From Ilyomonas limi (GTDB lineage: Bacteria; Bacteroidota; Bacteroidia; Chitinophagales; Chitinophagaceae), in contig NZ_SZQL01000026.1 in NCBI RefSeq assembly GCF_005233845.1, positions 1-48,813 of the forward strand: a stretch of 48,813 bases of DNA, given 5' to 3'. The position numbers were made by a program, and so were the translations under genes. The notes under the pieces are model-generated. The model was not told the origin of the DNA and searched no databases. It worked only from the letters and a program-made list of their open reading frames with translations. Below, in pieces: positions 15,389-23,554 of the stretch (position 1 is the first letter of the stretch; each line of letters starts with the position of its first letter).

Positions 15389-15520
15389 GAATTAAGAAAT
15401 AGAATTATTCATGCTCACGATAATGTTAATGATGTGCTCATTTGGAAAATTGCAACGAAAGATATTCCAGTTTTAGAAATAGATGTAAACAGGATATTGG
15501 AAAATGAAATAGATGAATAA
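15389..15520 (+). pseudogene. 3' remnant of a HepT-like (DUF86) toxin gene
   Basis: An open frame ending TAA at 15518-15520 encodes 43 residues beginning ELRNRIIHAHDNVND and continuing LIWKIATKDIPVLE. This closely resembles the C-terminus of HepT-like ribonucleases from HepT/MNT toxin-antitoxin systems, whose active site is R-N-x4-H-x-Y. Here the final Tyr is His (HAH). Upstream of residue 1 the resemblance fades, and no start codon or full-length gene exists between the helicase stop and this point. The partner MNT nucleotidyltransferase gene is absent. It is best read as the scar of a lost toxin-antitoxin pair. The main doubt is the short length of the match. Confidence 0.55.
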
Positions 15521-15541
15521 AGTTGTTTTAACAACTTTATT
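15516..15541 (+). terminator. AT-rich palindrome, possible terminator
   Basis: AATAAAGTTGTT, a TT loop, then AACAACTTTATT: a perfect 12-bp inverted repeat that overlaps the stop codon of the HepT remnant. The low GC content (two G-C pairs per arm) makes termination uncertain. It could be the original terminator of the toxin-antitoxin pair. Confidence 0.4.
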
Positions 15542-15577
15542 CATCAGCCAAAAATAAAAAATTAGTAAACGTTATTT

Positions 15578-15623
15578 GTTGAATGTACAAAATGAATAAA
15601 ACCATTCAACATATACATTCAAC
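15578..15623 (+). promoter_or_regulatory. Candidate operator upstream of the DAHP synthase gene
   Basis: GTTGAATGTA (15578-15587) and TACATTCAAC (15614-15623) form a perfect 10-bp inverted repeat. A third half-site CATTCAAC lies at 15603-15610, spaced 13 bp from the CATTCAAC at 15616-15623. The ATG of the DAHP synthase gene follows 21 bp later. The arrangement of repeated half-sites suggests a repressor or activator site, but no regulator is known, and an RNA hairpin in the leader is an alternative. Confidence 0.45.
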
Positions 15624-15644
15624 AGCCAATATAAAAAAACGAAC

Positions 15645-16739
15645 ATGGAAGCGACACAAGCAGCACCCGCTAAACAATTGGTGCAGGAAAAATGGAACAA
15701 ACGTCCATTGATTATTGCAGGTCCGTGCAGTGCAGAGACCGAAGAACAGGTAACCGAAACCGCCGTGCGCCTGCAAAAAACCGGTAAAGTAGATATGATG
15801 CGTGCCGGCATTTGGAAACCACGTACCCGCCCCGGCTCTTTTGAAGGCATTGGTACCAAAGGATTGCCATGGCTGCAAAAAGCAAAACAACTCACCGGCA
15901 TTCCGGTGGCTGTAGAAGTAGCAACTGCAAAACAGGTGCAGGATGCACTGCATTTTGATGTAGATGTTTTGTGGATTGGTGCACGTACTACCGTTAACCC
16001 GTTCAGCGTACAGGAAGTGGCCGATGCCTTGCGTGGCGTAGATGTACCGGTATTAATCAAAAACCCTATTAATCCCGATCTTGAATTGTGGATTGGTGCT
16101 GTAGAACGGGTAGCAAAAGCCGGCATCAAACAAATTGGTTTAATCCACCGCGGTTTTTCTTCTTACGGCAATGCGCAATACCGCAATGCGCCTATGTGGC
16201 ACCTCGCTATTGAAATGAAACGCCGCAATCCCGAACTGATGATGATCAACGACCCATCACATATTTGTGGCCGCCGCGATATTTTACTGGAAGTTGCCCA
16301 GGAAGCTATTGACCTGGACTATGATGGGCTGATAATAGAAAGTCACATAGACCCGGACAAAGCCTGGAGCGATGCAAAGCAGCAGGTAACACCGGAACGC
16401 CTTGCCGAAATGCTCGATAGCATTCGCTGGAGAAAAGAAGATGTGCCTTCTGCAGAATATCATGCAGCTATGGAAAAAATGCGCCAGCAAATCAATCACC
16501 TCGATGATGAACTAATGCAAATACTAAGCGAACGCATGAAAGTGGCTGAGAAAATTGGATTGTACAAAAAGCAAAACAACATCACTATTTTGCAAACCAA
16601 CCGTTGGAACGAAATACTGGAAAGAGCCACCGCCAAAGGTGATAAATTGGGTTTAAGCAAAGAGTTCATCACCAAATATTTTGATGCGGTACACATGGAA
16701 AGCATTAGCCATCAGAATAAGGTAATGAATGAAGAATAG
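15645..16739 (+). CDS. Bifunctional DAHP synthase / chorismate mutase (AroQ class)
   Basis: The 364-residue protein fuses two aromatic-pathway enzymes. Residues about 20-258 are a type I-beta (KDO8P-synthase-like) DAHP synthase, which condenses phosphoenolpyruvate and erythrose 4-phosphate. Key motifs are GPCSAE (26-31), KPRTRPGSF (58-66), IGARTT and the metal-site segments DPSHICGRRD and IIESHIDP. Residues about 270-357 form a helical AroQ-type chorismate mutase (KMRQQINHLDDELMQILSER, then KIGLYKKQ), which makes prephenate. Such fusions are known in Bacteroidota; the mutase domain often also confers feedback control by prephenate or chorismate. This supplies the mutase activity missing from PheA and TyrA here. 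The gene has its own upstream region with repeated half-sites at 15578-15623. Confidence 0.93.
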   Translation: MEATQAAPAKQLVQEKWNKRPLIIAGPCSAETEEQVTETAVRLQKTGKVDMMRAGIWKPRTRPGSFEGIGTKGLPWLQKAKQLTGIPVAVEVATAKQVQDALHFDVDVLWIGARTTVNPFSVQEVADALRGVDVPVLIKNPINPDLELWIGAVERVAKAGIKQIGLIHRGFSSYGNAQYRNAPMWHLAIEMKRRNPELMMINDPSHICGRRDILLEVAQEAIDLDYDGLIIESHIDPDKAWSDAKQQVTPERLAEMLDSIRWRKEDVPSAEYHAAMEKMRQQINHLDDELMQILSERMKVAEKIGLYKKQNNITILQTNRWNEILERATAKGDKLGLSKEFITKYFDAVHMESISHQNKVMNEE

Positions 16740-16861
16740 CAGGTTTGCATAGGTTGTTTTGAATGTTCGTGAGCTTCAGGCTGTGAGCAATGAATCACAA
16801 GCTCCGCGCATGATGGGTACTTATTTTATTTGACAATAATGGTTTAGGTCAAAAAGTTGTC

Positions 16862-18205
16862 ATGGCATCATCTCAGCTTTCTCCCAAAAAATATATAGAA
16901 ACAAGGGCGCGTACCTTGCCAATATATAAGTGCTTTGTAACTAAAGGCTGGAAAGAGGCTGGCGAAGCCGATGTGATTGTGATGCGTAGCCATGTAAATG
17001 GCAACGTTACAGCCGGTTTTTATTTGGTTGACCTGATGTGTCTTGGTGTAAAGGATACATTTTATTTCTTCAACGAGCCGGAAGCGGAAATATATAAGCG
17101 TCTTCCTACGGAAATAGATGAGATGTTTGATGAAGTGGAATATGCACTGGCGCACAACATTATTTATGCAGGGCACGATTTTGCGCTGGAATACGGCATA
17201 GATCCAGCTAAGGAATTTGCTGTAACCAGATTTATTTTGGAGGAAGATAACGACAACATTCCTATCATAGATATTCCTGTGGGCGACGAAGATGGCTTAC
17301 CACATTTAATTGTTCATCATCCTGGAGAGCATAGCAATGCACTTGCCAGGCTGATAAAGAATGCCGGTGAAGGCAATTATCGTTACACTATCAGCGGACT
17401 TACCGACGATGATTTTGATGATAATGACGAGGAATATGAGGATGTGATAGATGATTATGATTTAGGAAGAATTACTCCTTTGATTGCAGCCGGATTAAGC
17501 CATAATGAGCTGTATGATTTTGATCAGGCAGAAGAACGGACCGGTATTGAAAAGGTAACACTGATAACAGAACAGGACTTGCGTGAACTGCGCAAAAAAA
17601 AACCAGATCGTTTTGATCCGGCTATTACGGATACAGAAGATTACGAACAGATAGATAACAGTGAATTTATAGCTGCCGGCATAACAGAGGAAGAGGAAGA
17701 TACGTTTTTGCAAAAATTTGAGAATGACTTTTTAGTAGCAGAAGAGTTGCCGAACGGGGAACGAGAAGAATACACTCGTGATCTGCTGGATAGATACGCG
17801 GATAAATTACTTATCGCAACTGCGCTGTTTGAGATTGAATTCGGCTTAAATGGCAAACTGATCAGCCTTGCCAGGTCAAGGATAGAAGACTTGCAAATGT
17901 ATCCATTGGCTAAGCTGGATCTGGCACTTGCCAATATTCTGGAACCTGCACCACAACCTGGCTTCGAAGATATTTATGAGCAAAAAGATATTCTAAAATG
18001 GTTTCCTCCAGCGGAGCTTCCCGGTGATAAAGACCTGGCTACTTTTTGGCTGATACAAGTAATGGTGCATCTTAAAAAGGATGATCTTCTGTCCGCCATC
18101 TATTATTATTATTTATACAGCGAAATTAACGTCACTAATTTTATGGTTGCTGCTGTACAGGTAGAGCTGTCGGAAGCAATTCGTAAAGAAATAAATAAAA
18201 AGTAA
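16862..18205 (+). CDS. Uncharacterised 447-residue acidic protein within the aro cluster
   Basis: I do not recognise a named family. The N-terminal part (about 20-130) looks like a folded domain with a conserved-looking segment GNVTAGFYLVDLMCLGVKDTFYFF, which resembles an uncharacterised domain I recall from other bacterial proteins; this is memory, not a search. Residues 181-200 are extremely acidic (13 of 20 are Asp or Glu). A further charged region (about 225-300) leads into a mostly helical C-terminus. There is no signal peptide or membrane helix, so it is probably cytoplasmic. It starts 122 bp after the DAHP synthase-mutase gene and ends 19 bp before aroB in the same direction, so co-expression is likely. 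A function in aromatic synthesis is not supported by any visible motif. Confidence 0.8.
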   Translation: MASSQLSPKKYIETRARTLPIYKCFVTKGWKEAGEADVIVMRSHVNGNVTAGFYLVDLMCLGVKDTFYFFNEPEAEIYKRLPTEIDEMFDEVEYALAHNIIYAGHDFALEYGIDPAKEFAVTRFILEEDNDNIPIIDIPVGDEDGLPHLIVHHPGEHSNALARLIKNAGEGNYRYTISGLTDDDFDDNDEEYEDVIDDYDLGRITPLIAAGLSHNELYDFDQAEERTGIEKVTLITEQDLRELRKKKPDRFDPAITDTEDYEQIDNSEFIAAGITEEEEDTFLQKFENDFLVAEELPNGEREEYTRDLLDRYADKLLIATALFEIEFGLNGKLISLARSRIEDLQMYPLAKLDLALANILEPAPQPGFEDIYEQKDILKWFPPAELPGDKDLATFWLIQVMVHLKKDDLLSAIYYYYLYSEINVTNFMVAAVQVELSEAIRKEINKK

Positions 18206-18224
18206 ATACTCTGCAAAACTGCTC

Positions 18225-19244
18225 ATGACTAAAAAAAAGATTGACTACACCAACGCTTCCACTACCTTTTATTTTGATGCTTCGTTGGAGTATGTAGAAA
18301 AAATTACATCAAAAGAAAGTACTATCGTTCTAACGGATGAAAACATTTTTGCTAAAAACAAAAAGCGTTTTAAAGGATGGAAAACAATTGTTATTAAAGC
18401 CGGCGAGCAGTATAAAAATCAGGCAACTGTTGATGATGTTATCGGGCAAATGATTAGCCTGGGCGCCGACCGGAAAACCATGTTAATTGGCGTAGGTGGT
18501 GGCGTGATTACCGATATGGCAGGCTATATTGCCGGCGTGTACATGCGCGGTATTCCGTTTGGTTTTGTGCCTACCTCTATACTTGCTATGGTAGATGCCT
18601 GTATTGGTGGTAAAAATGGGGTAGATGTAGGCGTGTATAAAAATATGGTGGGTTTAATTCGTCAGCCATCATTCTTATTGTACGATTATTCTCTATTGAA
18701 ATCTTTACCAAAACAAGAATGGGTAAATGGCTTTGCCGAAATTATTAAACATGCGGCTATTAAAGATGCGGCTATGTTTAAGTTATTAGAGCAACACAAG
18801 CTTTCCGATTTTCAAAAAGATGCTATTTTACTCAACAAACTTATTCAACGCAATGCCATGCTTAAGAGCAAAGTAGTGCAGGAAGATGAGTTTGAAAAGG
18901 GAGAAAGAAAGCTGCTCAATTATGGTCATACTTTAGGTCACGCAATAGAAAACGACAATCAGTTGCCGCATGGTTTTGCAGTAACAATCGGAATGGTAGC
19001 AGCAGCACACATCAGTGAGCAATACACTGGCTTTAATGCAACAGAGAGATTAGTAAGTGTTATAAAAAAATATGGCTTGCCTACTTATCTGCAATTCAAT
19101 ATGGATAAAGCTTTGCAAAACATGATGGCAGACAAAAAACGCTTTAAAAATGAAGTGCATTATGTGTTGTTAGAAAAGATTGGCAAAGCCATTGTTCAGC
19201 CATTAACCATTGAAGCAGTAAAAGAAGCAATGCCCCAGCCCTGA
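18225..19244 (+). CDS. aroB: 3-Dehydroquinate synthase
   Basis: The 339-residue enzyme converts DAHP to 3-dehydroquinate using NAD and a divalent metal, the second step to chorismate. The NAD-binding segment is IGVGGGVITDMAGYIAGVYMR (starting at 88), followed by VPTSILAMVDACIGGKNGVD. Zinc ligands are E172 (FAEIIKHA), H235 (NYGHTLGHAIE) and H249 (LPHG). It is slightly short for the family (usually about 350-360) owing to a compact N-terminus, but no motif is missing. It lies 19 bp after the uncharacterised acidic protein gene and 90 bp before aroA, consistent with an operon. Confidence 0.95.
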   Translation: MTKKKIDYTNASTTFYFDASLEYVEKITSKESTIVLTDENIFAKNKKRFKGWKTIVIKAGEQYKNQATVDDVIGQMISLGADRKTMLIGVGGGVITDMAGYIAGVYMRGIPFGFVPTSILAMVDACIGGKNGVDVGVYKNMVGLIRQPSFLLYDYSLLKSLPKQEWVNGFAEIIKHAAIKDAAMFKLLEQHKLSDFQKDAILLNKLIQRNAMLKSKVVQEDEFEKGERKLLNYGHTLGHAIENDNQLPHGFAVTIGMVAAAHISEQYTGFNATERLVSVIKKYGLPTYLQFNMDKALQNMMADKKRFKNEVHYVLLEKIGKAIVQPLTIEAVKEAMPQP

Positions 19245-19334
19245 AGAAGGAAAGGAAAAGAAAAGCTCTAACTTCAAAGGGGGAGATAAAGAACTGATAA
19301 CCCAACAACAAAAAATATTCATTGTAAACAAAAA

Positions 19335-20666
19335 ATGACTTCAAATAGCTATACACAACCGCAGCACCAAGACACATATTCAGGGAACGGGGGCTCCGTA
19401 ACTATACAACCATCTTCTGTATCAGGCGAAATATGTGCACCCGCATCCAAGAGTTCTATGCAGCGTGCATGTGCAGCATCATTAGTGCGCAAAGGCGAAA
19501 GCATCATCCACAATCCGGGCATTAGCAACGATGATAAAGCAGCGTTGCGCGTAATACAGGCTTTGGGTGCAACCGTCAATCAACAAGATGGTGCTTTAAA
19601 AATTACCAGTAAAGGAATAAATCCCGTTTCCAATAAAGTAAACTGTGGCGAAAGTGGTCTGGGCATCCGCATGTTTGCACCACTGGTTGCTATGAGCCGG
19701 CAGCCAATGACTATAGTGGGAGAAGGTAGTTTGCTCACGAGGCCAATGGATTTTTTTGATGAAGTATTGCCGCAATTAGGCGTACAGATTGCCTCCAATA
19801 ATGGTAAATTGCCTATTCAACTGCAAGGACCTTTGCAGCCAAAAGATATTACGATTGATGGCTCGTTAAGTTCTCAATTTTTAACGGGTTTATTAATGGC
19901 TTATGCTGCAGCAGATGCACAACATGCAACCATCAATGTTATTGATTTAAAAAGTAAACCGTATGTAGATTTGACTTTGAAGGTAATGAAGGATTTTCAT
20001 TTAAATGTTCCAGAAAACAATAACTACGAATCATTTGAATTTAAAGCACAAACGGAAGCAAACACAAGCACTGTCAATTATACGGTAGAAGGTGACTGGA
20101 GTGGTGGTGCATTTTTATTGGTTGCTGGTGCCATTGCAGGCAACATTATAGTGAAAGGTTTGGATATTAATTCCACACAGGCAGACAAAGCTATTTTAGG
20201 AGCACTCGTGGAGTGTGGCTGTAAGCTTTCCATACAAGCAGATCAAATTGAAATTGGACCTGCTCCATTAAAAGCTTTTCAGTTTGATGCAACGGATTGC
20301 CCTGATTTGTTTCCGCCGTTAGTGGCATTGGCATCTTATTGCAATGGCAAAACAGTGATAGAAGGCGTGCACCGCTTAACGCATAAAGAAAGTAACCGCG
20401 CACTTACCTTGCAGGATGAGTTTGGTAAAATGGGTGTGCAGATTGACTTACAGGATAACATTATGGTTGTGCAGGGAGGCAATGGCGTAAAAGGTGCAAC
20501 CGTTCATTCGCGTCACGACCACCGCATAGCCATGGCTTGTGCGGTAGCGGCTTTAAAAGCAACTGGTGGAACGACAATTGAAGAAGCCGGAGCAGTAAGC
20601 AAAAGCTATCCAAACTTTTATGAGCATATACAAAGCATAGGTGCGGTTTGTAGTGTTGTTGGGTAA
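19335..20666 (+). CDS. aroA: EPSP synthase (3-phosphoshikimate 1-carboxyvinyltransferase)
   Basis: The 443-residue enzyme transfers an enolpyruvyl group from phosphoenolpyruvate to shikimate 3-phosphate. The substrate site APASKSSMQRA holds K39, S40 and R44. GSLSSQFLTGLLMA and DCPDLFPPLVALA match the two inside-out alpha/beta domains, and HRIAMACAVAAL is near the end. The PEP-contact loop reads CGESGLGIR where the E. coli enzyme has the GNAGTAMR loop. That variant is common to divergent AroA proteins of this phylum as I recall it; glyphosate response cannot be predicted. About 18 extra polar residues precede the fold. It is followed by aroC after 55 bp, and both presumably share a transcript with aroB. 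Confidence 0.95.
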   Translation: MTSNSYTQPQHQDTYSGNGGSVTIQPSSVSGEICAPASKSSMQRACAASLVRKGESIIHNPGISNDDKAALRVIQALGATVNQQDGALKITSKGINPVSNKVNCGESGLGIRMFAPLVAMSRQPMTIVGEGSLLTRPMDFFDEVLPQLGVQIASNNGKLPIQLQGPLQPKDITIDGSLSSQFLTGLLMAYAAADAQHATINVIDLKSKPYVDLTLKVMKDFHLNVPENNNYESFEFKAQTEANTSTVNYTVEGDWSGGAFLLVAGAIAGNIIVKGLDINSTQADKAILGALVECGCKLSIQADQIEIGPAPLKAFQFDATDCPDLFPPLVALASYCNGKTVIEGVHRLTHKESNRALTLQDEFGKMGVQIDLQDNIMVVQGGNGVKGATVHSRHDHRIAMACAVAALKATGGTTIEEAGAVSKSYPNFYEHIQSIGAVCSVVG

Positions 20667-20721
20667 AACAGTAAAATAAATTATAAATTATTACTCCCGT
20701 CAGGGATTGGAGGCTTCTCCT

Positions 20722-21753
20722 ATGAATTCTTTCGGTCGCATATTTCGTGTACATATTTTTGGTGAGTCGCATGGCGAAAGTGCCGGCGTAAACATTGATG
20801 GCGTCCCAGCCGGCTTGCCTTTAGCTGTAGAAGATTTTTTAGAAGATATTGAGCGCCGCAAAGGTGGTACGCAAAAAGGCACTACACCGCGCCAGGAAAG
20901 CGATTTGCCTATTTTTAAAAGCGGCATTTTCAACAACAAAACCACTGGTGCACCCATCACTATTTTATTTGAAAACAATAATACCCGCAGTGGTGATTAT
21001 ACCAAACAAAGGGCAGTGCCGCGCCCCGGCCATGCGGATTTTGTAGCCAGTAAAAAGTTTGGTGGTTACGAAGATTACCGCGGTGGCGGGCATTTTAGCG
21101 GCAGACTTACCGTTTGCCTGGTGGCAGTAGGTGTGATTGCAAAAAAGTTGCTTGCTCAGATTCCCGTCTCAGCAGGTGAGGAGGAAATAGGGGTAAGGGC
21201 AACCATTCTGGAGATTGGTGGTGAAGCGGATTTGGAAAAAGGTTTACAAAAAGCTATTGATCAGAAAGATTCTATTGGTGGTATTGTAGAATGTCGGGTA
21301 AATGGGTTACCTATTGGCTTGGGCGAACCTTTTTTTGATAGTGCGGAATCATTATTGGCACACGCAGCTTTTGCTATTCCGGCAGTGCGCGGTGTGGAGT
21401 TTGGGACTGGTTTTGCGGCAGCTAAAATGTTTGGCGCACAACATAACGATGCGATTGAAGATAAAAGCGGAAAAACCAGAACCAATCACGCAGGCGGTAT
21501 TGTGGGCGGTATTACGAATGGTAATGAATTAGTATATCGCATTGCTATAAAACCTACTTCTTCTACACCTAAAGAACAGCAAACCTTGAACTGGGAAACC
21601 GGCCAGGTAGAAAGTTTTTCGGTAAAAGGCAGACATGATTTGTGTATTGCTTTGCGTGTGCCAGTGGTGCTGGAAGCTGTTACTGCAATGGTACTTGCAG
21701 ATTTGTTGTTGCTGGAGCAAAGAATACCAAGAATAATTAATGCGCATCAGTAA
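20722..21753 (+). CDS. aroC: Chorismate synthase
   Basis: The 343-residue enzyme uses reduced FMN to eliminate phosphate from EPSP, giving chorismate. The N-terminal signature is GESHGESAGVNIDGVPAG, with H17 as a general acid. GTPIT-like segments (TTGAPITILFEN), RPGHADF, the basic GGHFSGR motif and GGIVGGITNG are all in place. I chose ATG 20722. A TTG at 20707 in the same frame would add five residues that the family lacks. Length is normal. It is the last gene of the aromatic cluster and converges with the small minus-strand gene 9 bp later. No obvious rho-independent terminator lies between the two. Confidence 0.96.
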   Translation: MNSFGRIFRVHIFGESHGESAGVNIDGVPAGLPLAVEDFLEDIERRKGGTQKGTTPRQESDLPIFKSGIFNNKTTGAPITILFENNNTRSGDYTKQRAVPRPGHADFVASKKFGGYEDYRGGGHFSGRLTVCLVAVGVIAKKLLAQIPVSAGEEEIGVRATILEIGGEADLEKGLQKAIDQKDSIGGIVECRVNGLPIGLGEPFFDSAESLLAHAAFAIPAVRGVEFGTGFAAAKMFGAQHNDAIEDKSGKTRTNHAGGIVGGITNGNELVYRIAIKPTSSTPKEQQTLNWETGQVESFSVKGRHDLCIALRVPVVLEAVTAMVLADLLLLEQRIPRIINAHQ

Positions 21754-21762
21754 AATAAACAG

Positions 21763-22071
21763 CTACAATTTATCAATAAAGTTCAATGTACCCTGCAATA
21801 CGCGGGGTATATTATTTATTGTTTCTTCCATTTTTTTATACACAGGTACCAAGGCTTCTTTATCCTTTACTATTCCATCCACCACATACCATTGCACCGG
21901 TTTGTCCAGCTTTTTAGCTTCCATTGCCGGACGGTTATTTTGCACAATAATACTTTCATCGCTGCCTATAAGCATTAAACGAAAACGCTCATGCTGTTTG
22001 GAGCAGTAAATCCGCTCGGCTGTAAATGTTGTCATTAAACCGTACACCTCTGCTTTGAAAGTAAATTTCAC
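21763..22071 (-). CDS. Small uncharacterised protein convergent with aroC
   Basis: This 102-residue product has a strand-rich first half (MKFTFKAEVYGLMTTFTAERIYC, then FRLMLIGSDESIIVQNNRP) and an amphipathic helical end. It has no signal peptide, membrane helix or catalytic motif that I can identify. Codon use and composition look like the neighbouring genes, and the frame is intact, so it is probably real. It stops 9 bp from the aroC stop and diverges from the small acidic protein gene. I assign no function. Confidence 0.7.
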   Translation of the reverse strand: MKFTFKAEVYGLMTTFTAERIYCSKQHERFRLMLIGSDESIIVQNNRPAMEAKKLDKPVQWYVVDGIVKDKEALVPVYKKMEETINNIPRVLQGTLNFIDKL

Positions 22072-22194
22072 CGGCTAAAAATAAACAGGAAAATAATATA
22101 GCAGAAAGTAGTTTATAAAGCTGCTGATATCAATTGTTTAAAAGGTTTCGTATAATTTGTGGCTCTATTTTTTCTGTACAAAAAAGAAAAGATT

Positions 22195-22377
22195 ATGCCT
22201 GAAGATAACAAAAAAGATACACCGCAAAAGGGAACAGATTTGCCAAAAGAAAACACAAGCGAGCAGGAGCAAACTATTCATGTGCATAACCCTTTTACAG
22301 GGAAAGATGTAGAAGTAACGCAGGAGCAACTGGACAACGTAGAAAAAGGGATAGAAGCACAAACGGAAAGAGATTAA
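22195..22377 (+). CDS. Small acidic hydrophilic protein
   Basis: The 60-residue product starts MPEDNKKDTPQKGTDLPK and is about half charged residues. A short patch, HVHNPFTGKDVEVTQEQL, looks structured. I chose the ATG at 22195; the frame is open 12 codons further up, but that part is hydrophobic and unlike the rest. It resembles in composition and opening residues the 69-residue protein at 39506-39715, though they are not clearly homologous. No function can be given. The AT-rich 5' flank lacks a clear promoter. Confidence 0.55.
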   Translation: MPEDNKKDTPQKGTDLPKENTSEQEQTIHVHNPFTGKDVEVTQEQLDNVEKGIEAQTERD

Positions 22378-22606
22378 AGCTGTTACAATACTTAACTTTT
22401 TGTCAGGGTTAAAAATTATTAAAGGTATTGCACTTTTTAATGTGCATAATGCTATTGCATTGTTCTATATTTAGCAGGTAAAAATTACAGGTTTAAGCAT
22501 GTATTTCAACGCATGAGCACTTGCTGTCTTATTGCTTTTGGTTAGTGATAGCAATAACGCTGCAAACGCTGTACAGGCATTTATTCATCTACTAAACAAC
22601 ACCAAT

Positions 22607-23251
22607 ATGCAATTTGCAAAAAACATTTTATTTGTCATCTGCGCACTTATTTTTTCATGCTCCATTTTCGCACAAAAAGCCGATGAAGGCTGGATTTCGC
22701 TCTTTGATGGTAAAACTCTCAACGACTGGAAAGTGGGCGATAATGCAGAAACCTTTAGCGTACGCGATGGAATGATAGTAGTGCACGGCAAAACTGCACA
22801 TTTATTCTACGATGGTCCGGTTGAAAATCACAATTTCAAGAACTTTGAGTTTAAAGCGCAGGTGATGACTATGCCCGGCGCTAACTCCGGAATTTATTTT
22901 CATACCAAATACCAGCAGGGCGGATGGCCGGCCAAGGGCTACGAAGTGCAGGTAAATAATTCGCACACCGATTGGCGTCGCACCGGAAGTTTATACTCGA
23001 TAGTAGATGTAAAAGAACAATATGCAAAAGACAGCGTTTGGTTTACCGAAAAAATAACCGTGCAAGGTAAACATGTGGTGATACAGGTAAACGATAAAAC
23101 AGTGGTGGACTATACCGAGCCGGATAATATAGAGCGCCCTCAGGGCATGAAAGAACGAGTAATTTCCAGCGGTACATTTGCCCTGCAGGGACACGATCCT
23201 AACAGTATTGTTTATTTTAAAGATATTATGGTAAAGCCATTGAAAGATTAG
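22607..23251 (+). CDS. Exported DUF1080 (3-keto-disaccharide hydrolase-like) protein
   Basis: The 214-residue protein has a signal peptide (about 1-22, ending SIFAQ) and a single DUF1080 domain, a concanavalin-like beta-sandwich. The typical opening GWISLFDGKTLNDWKVGD is followed by NFKNFEFKAQVM, GANSGIYFHT and YEVQVNNSH. It ends SSGTFALQGHDPNSIVYFKDIMVKPL. Members cleave 3-keto-glycosides or bind sugars; the activity of this one is unknown. Periplasmic location is likely. I chose the ATG at 22607; 25 further upstream codons would precede the signal peptide. A rho-independent terminator follows 7 bp after the stop. Confidence 0.88.
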   Translation: MQFAKNILFVICALIFSCSIFAQKADEGWISLFDGKTLNDWKVGDNAETFSVRDGMIVVHGKTAHLFYDGPVENHNFKNFEFKAQVMTMPGANSGIYFHTKYQQGGWPAKGYEVQVNNSHTDWRRTGSLYSIVDVKEQYAKDSVWFTEKITVQGKHVVIQVNDKTVVDYTEPDNIERPQGMKERVISSGTFALQGHDPNSIVYFKDIMVKPLKD

Positions 23252-23258
23252 TATCTGT

Positions 23259-23282
23259 AGAACTGGTAATACAGTTCTTTTT
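23259..23282 (+). terminator. Rho-independent terminator after the DUF1080 gene
   Basis: AGAACTG, a 6-nt loop GTAATA, then CAGTTCT followed by TTTT: a 7-bp perfect stem with a T-run, starting 7 bp after the stop at 23251. Confidence 0.7.
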
Positions 23283-23466
23283 ATACCACTTTCTGTTAGG
23301 TTGGCGTATTCAGGCTGTGAGCAAGATACATACATAGTGTGCTGCTTAACTGAAGCGGACATACTACCATTTTCAATTAAACAGCATAGCATCTCCCGTT
23401 CAATGCTTGTAGCTTGAGGCTTACAGGCTTGTATTGATAACTTATTTGGAAATAATTATTTCATAC

Positions 23467-23515
23467 AAATGCCTTATACGCTTAGTGGTTTTGGAAAGTA
23501 GCGTATAAGGCATTT
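23467..23515. repeat. Strong 15-bp hairpin between convergent genes
   Basis: AAATGCCTTATACGC (23467-23481) and GCGTATAAGGCATTT (23501-23515) are exact reverse complements with a 19-nt loop. The plus side continues with TTAAG and the minus side lacks a T-run. It sits 39 bp beyond the stop of the minus-strand membrane protein gene, so a bidirectional terminator or a mobile palindrome are both possible. The rest of 23283-23554 shows no gene. Confidence 0.5.
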
Positions 23516-23554
23516 TAAGTATGGTACATTGTGAAAAACACAATGCCGCTTGCC

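Noticed and set aside
20707-20721. Upstream TTG start for aroC
   Set aside because: The five extra residues are not part of the chorismate synthase family, and ATG 20722 begins directly before the conserved FGRIFRVHIFGESHG.
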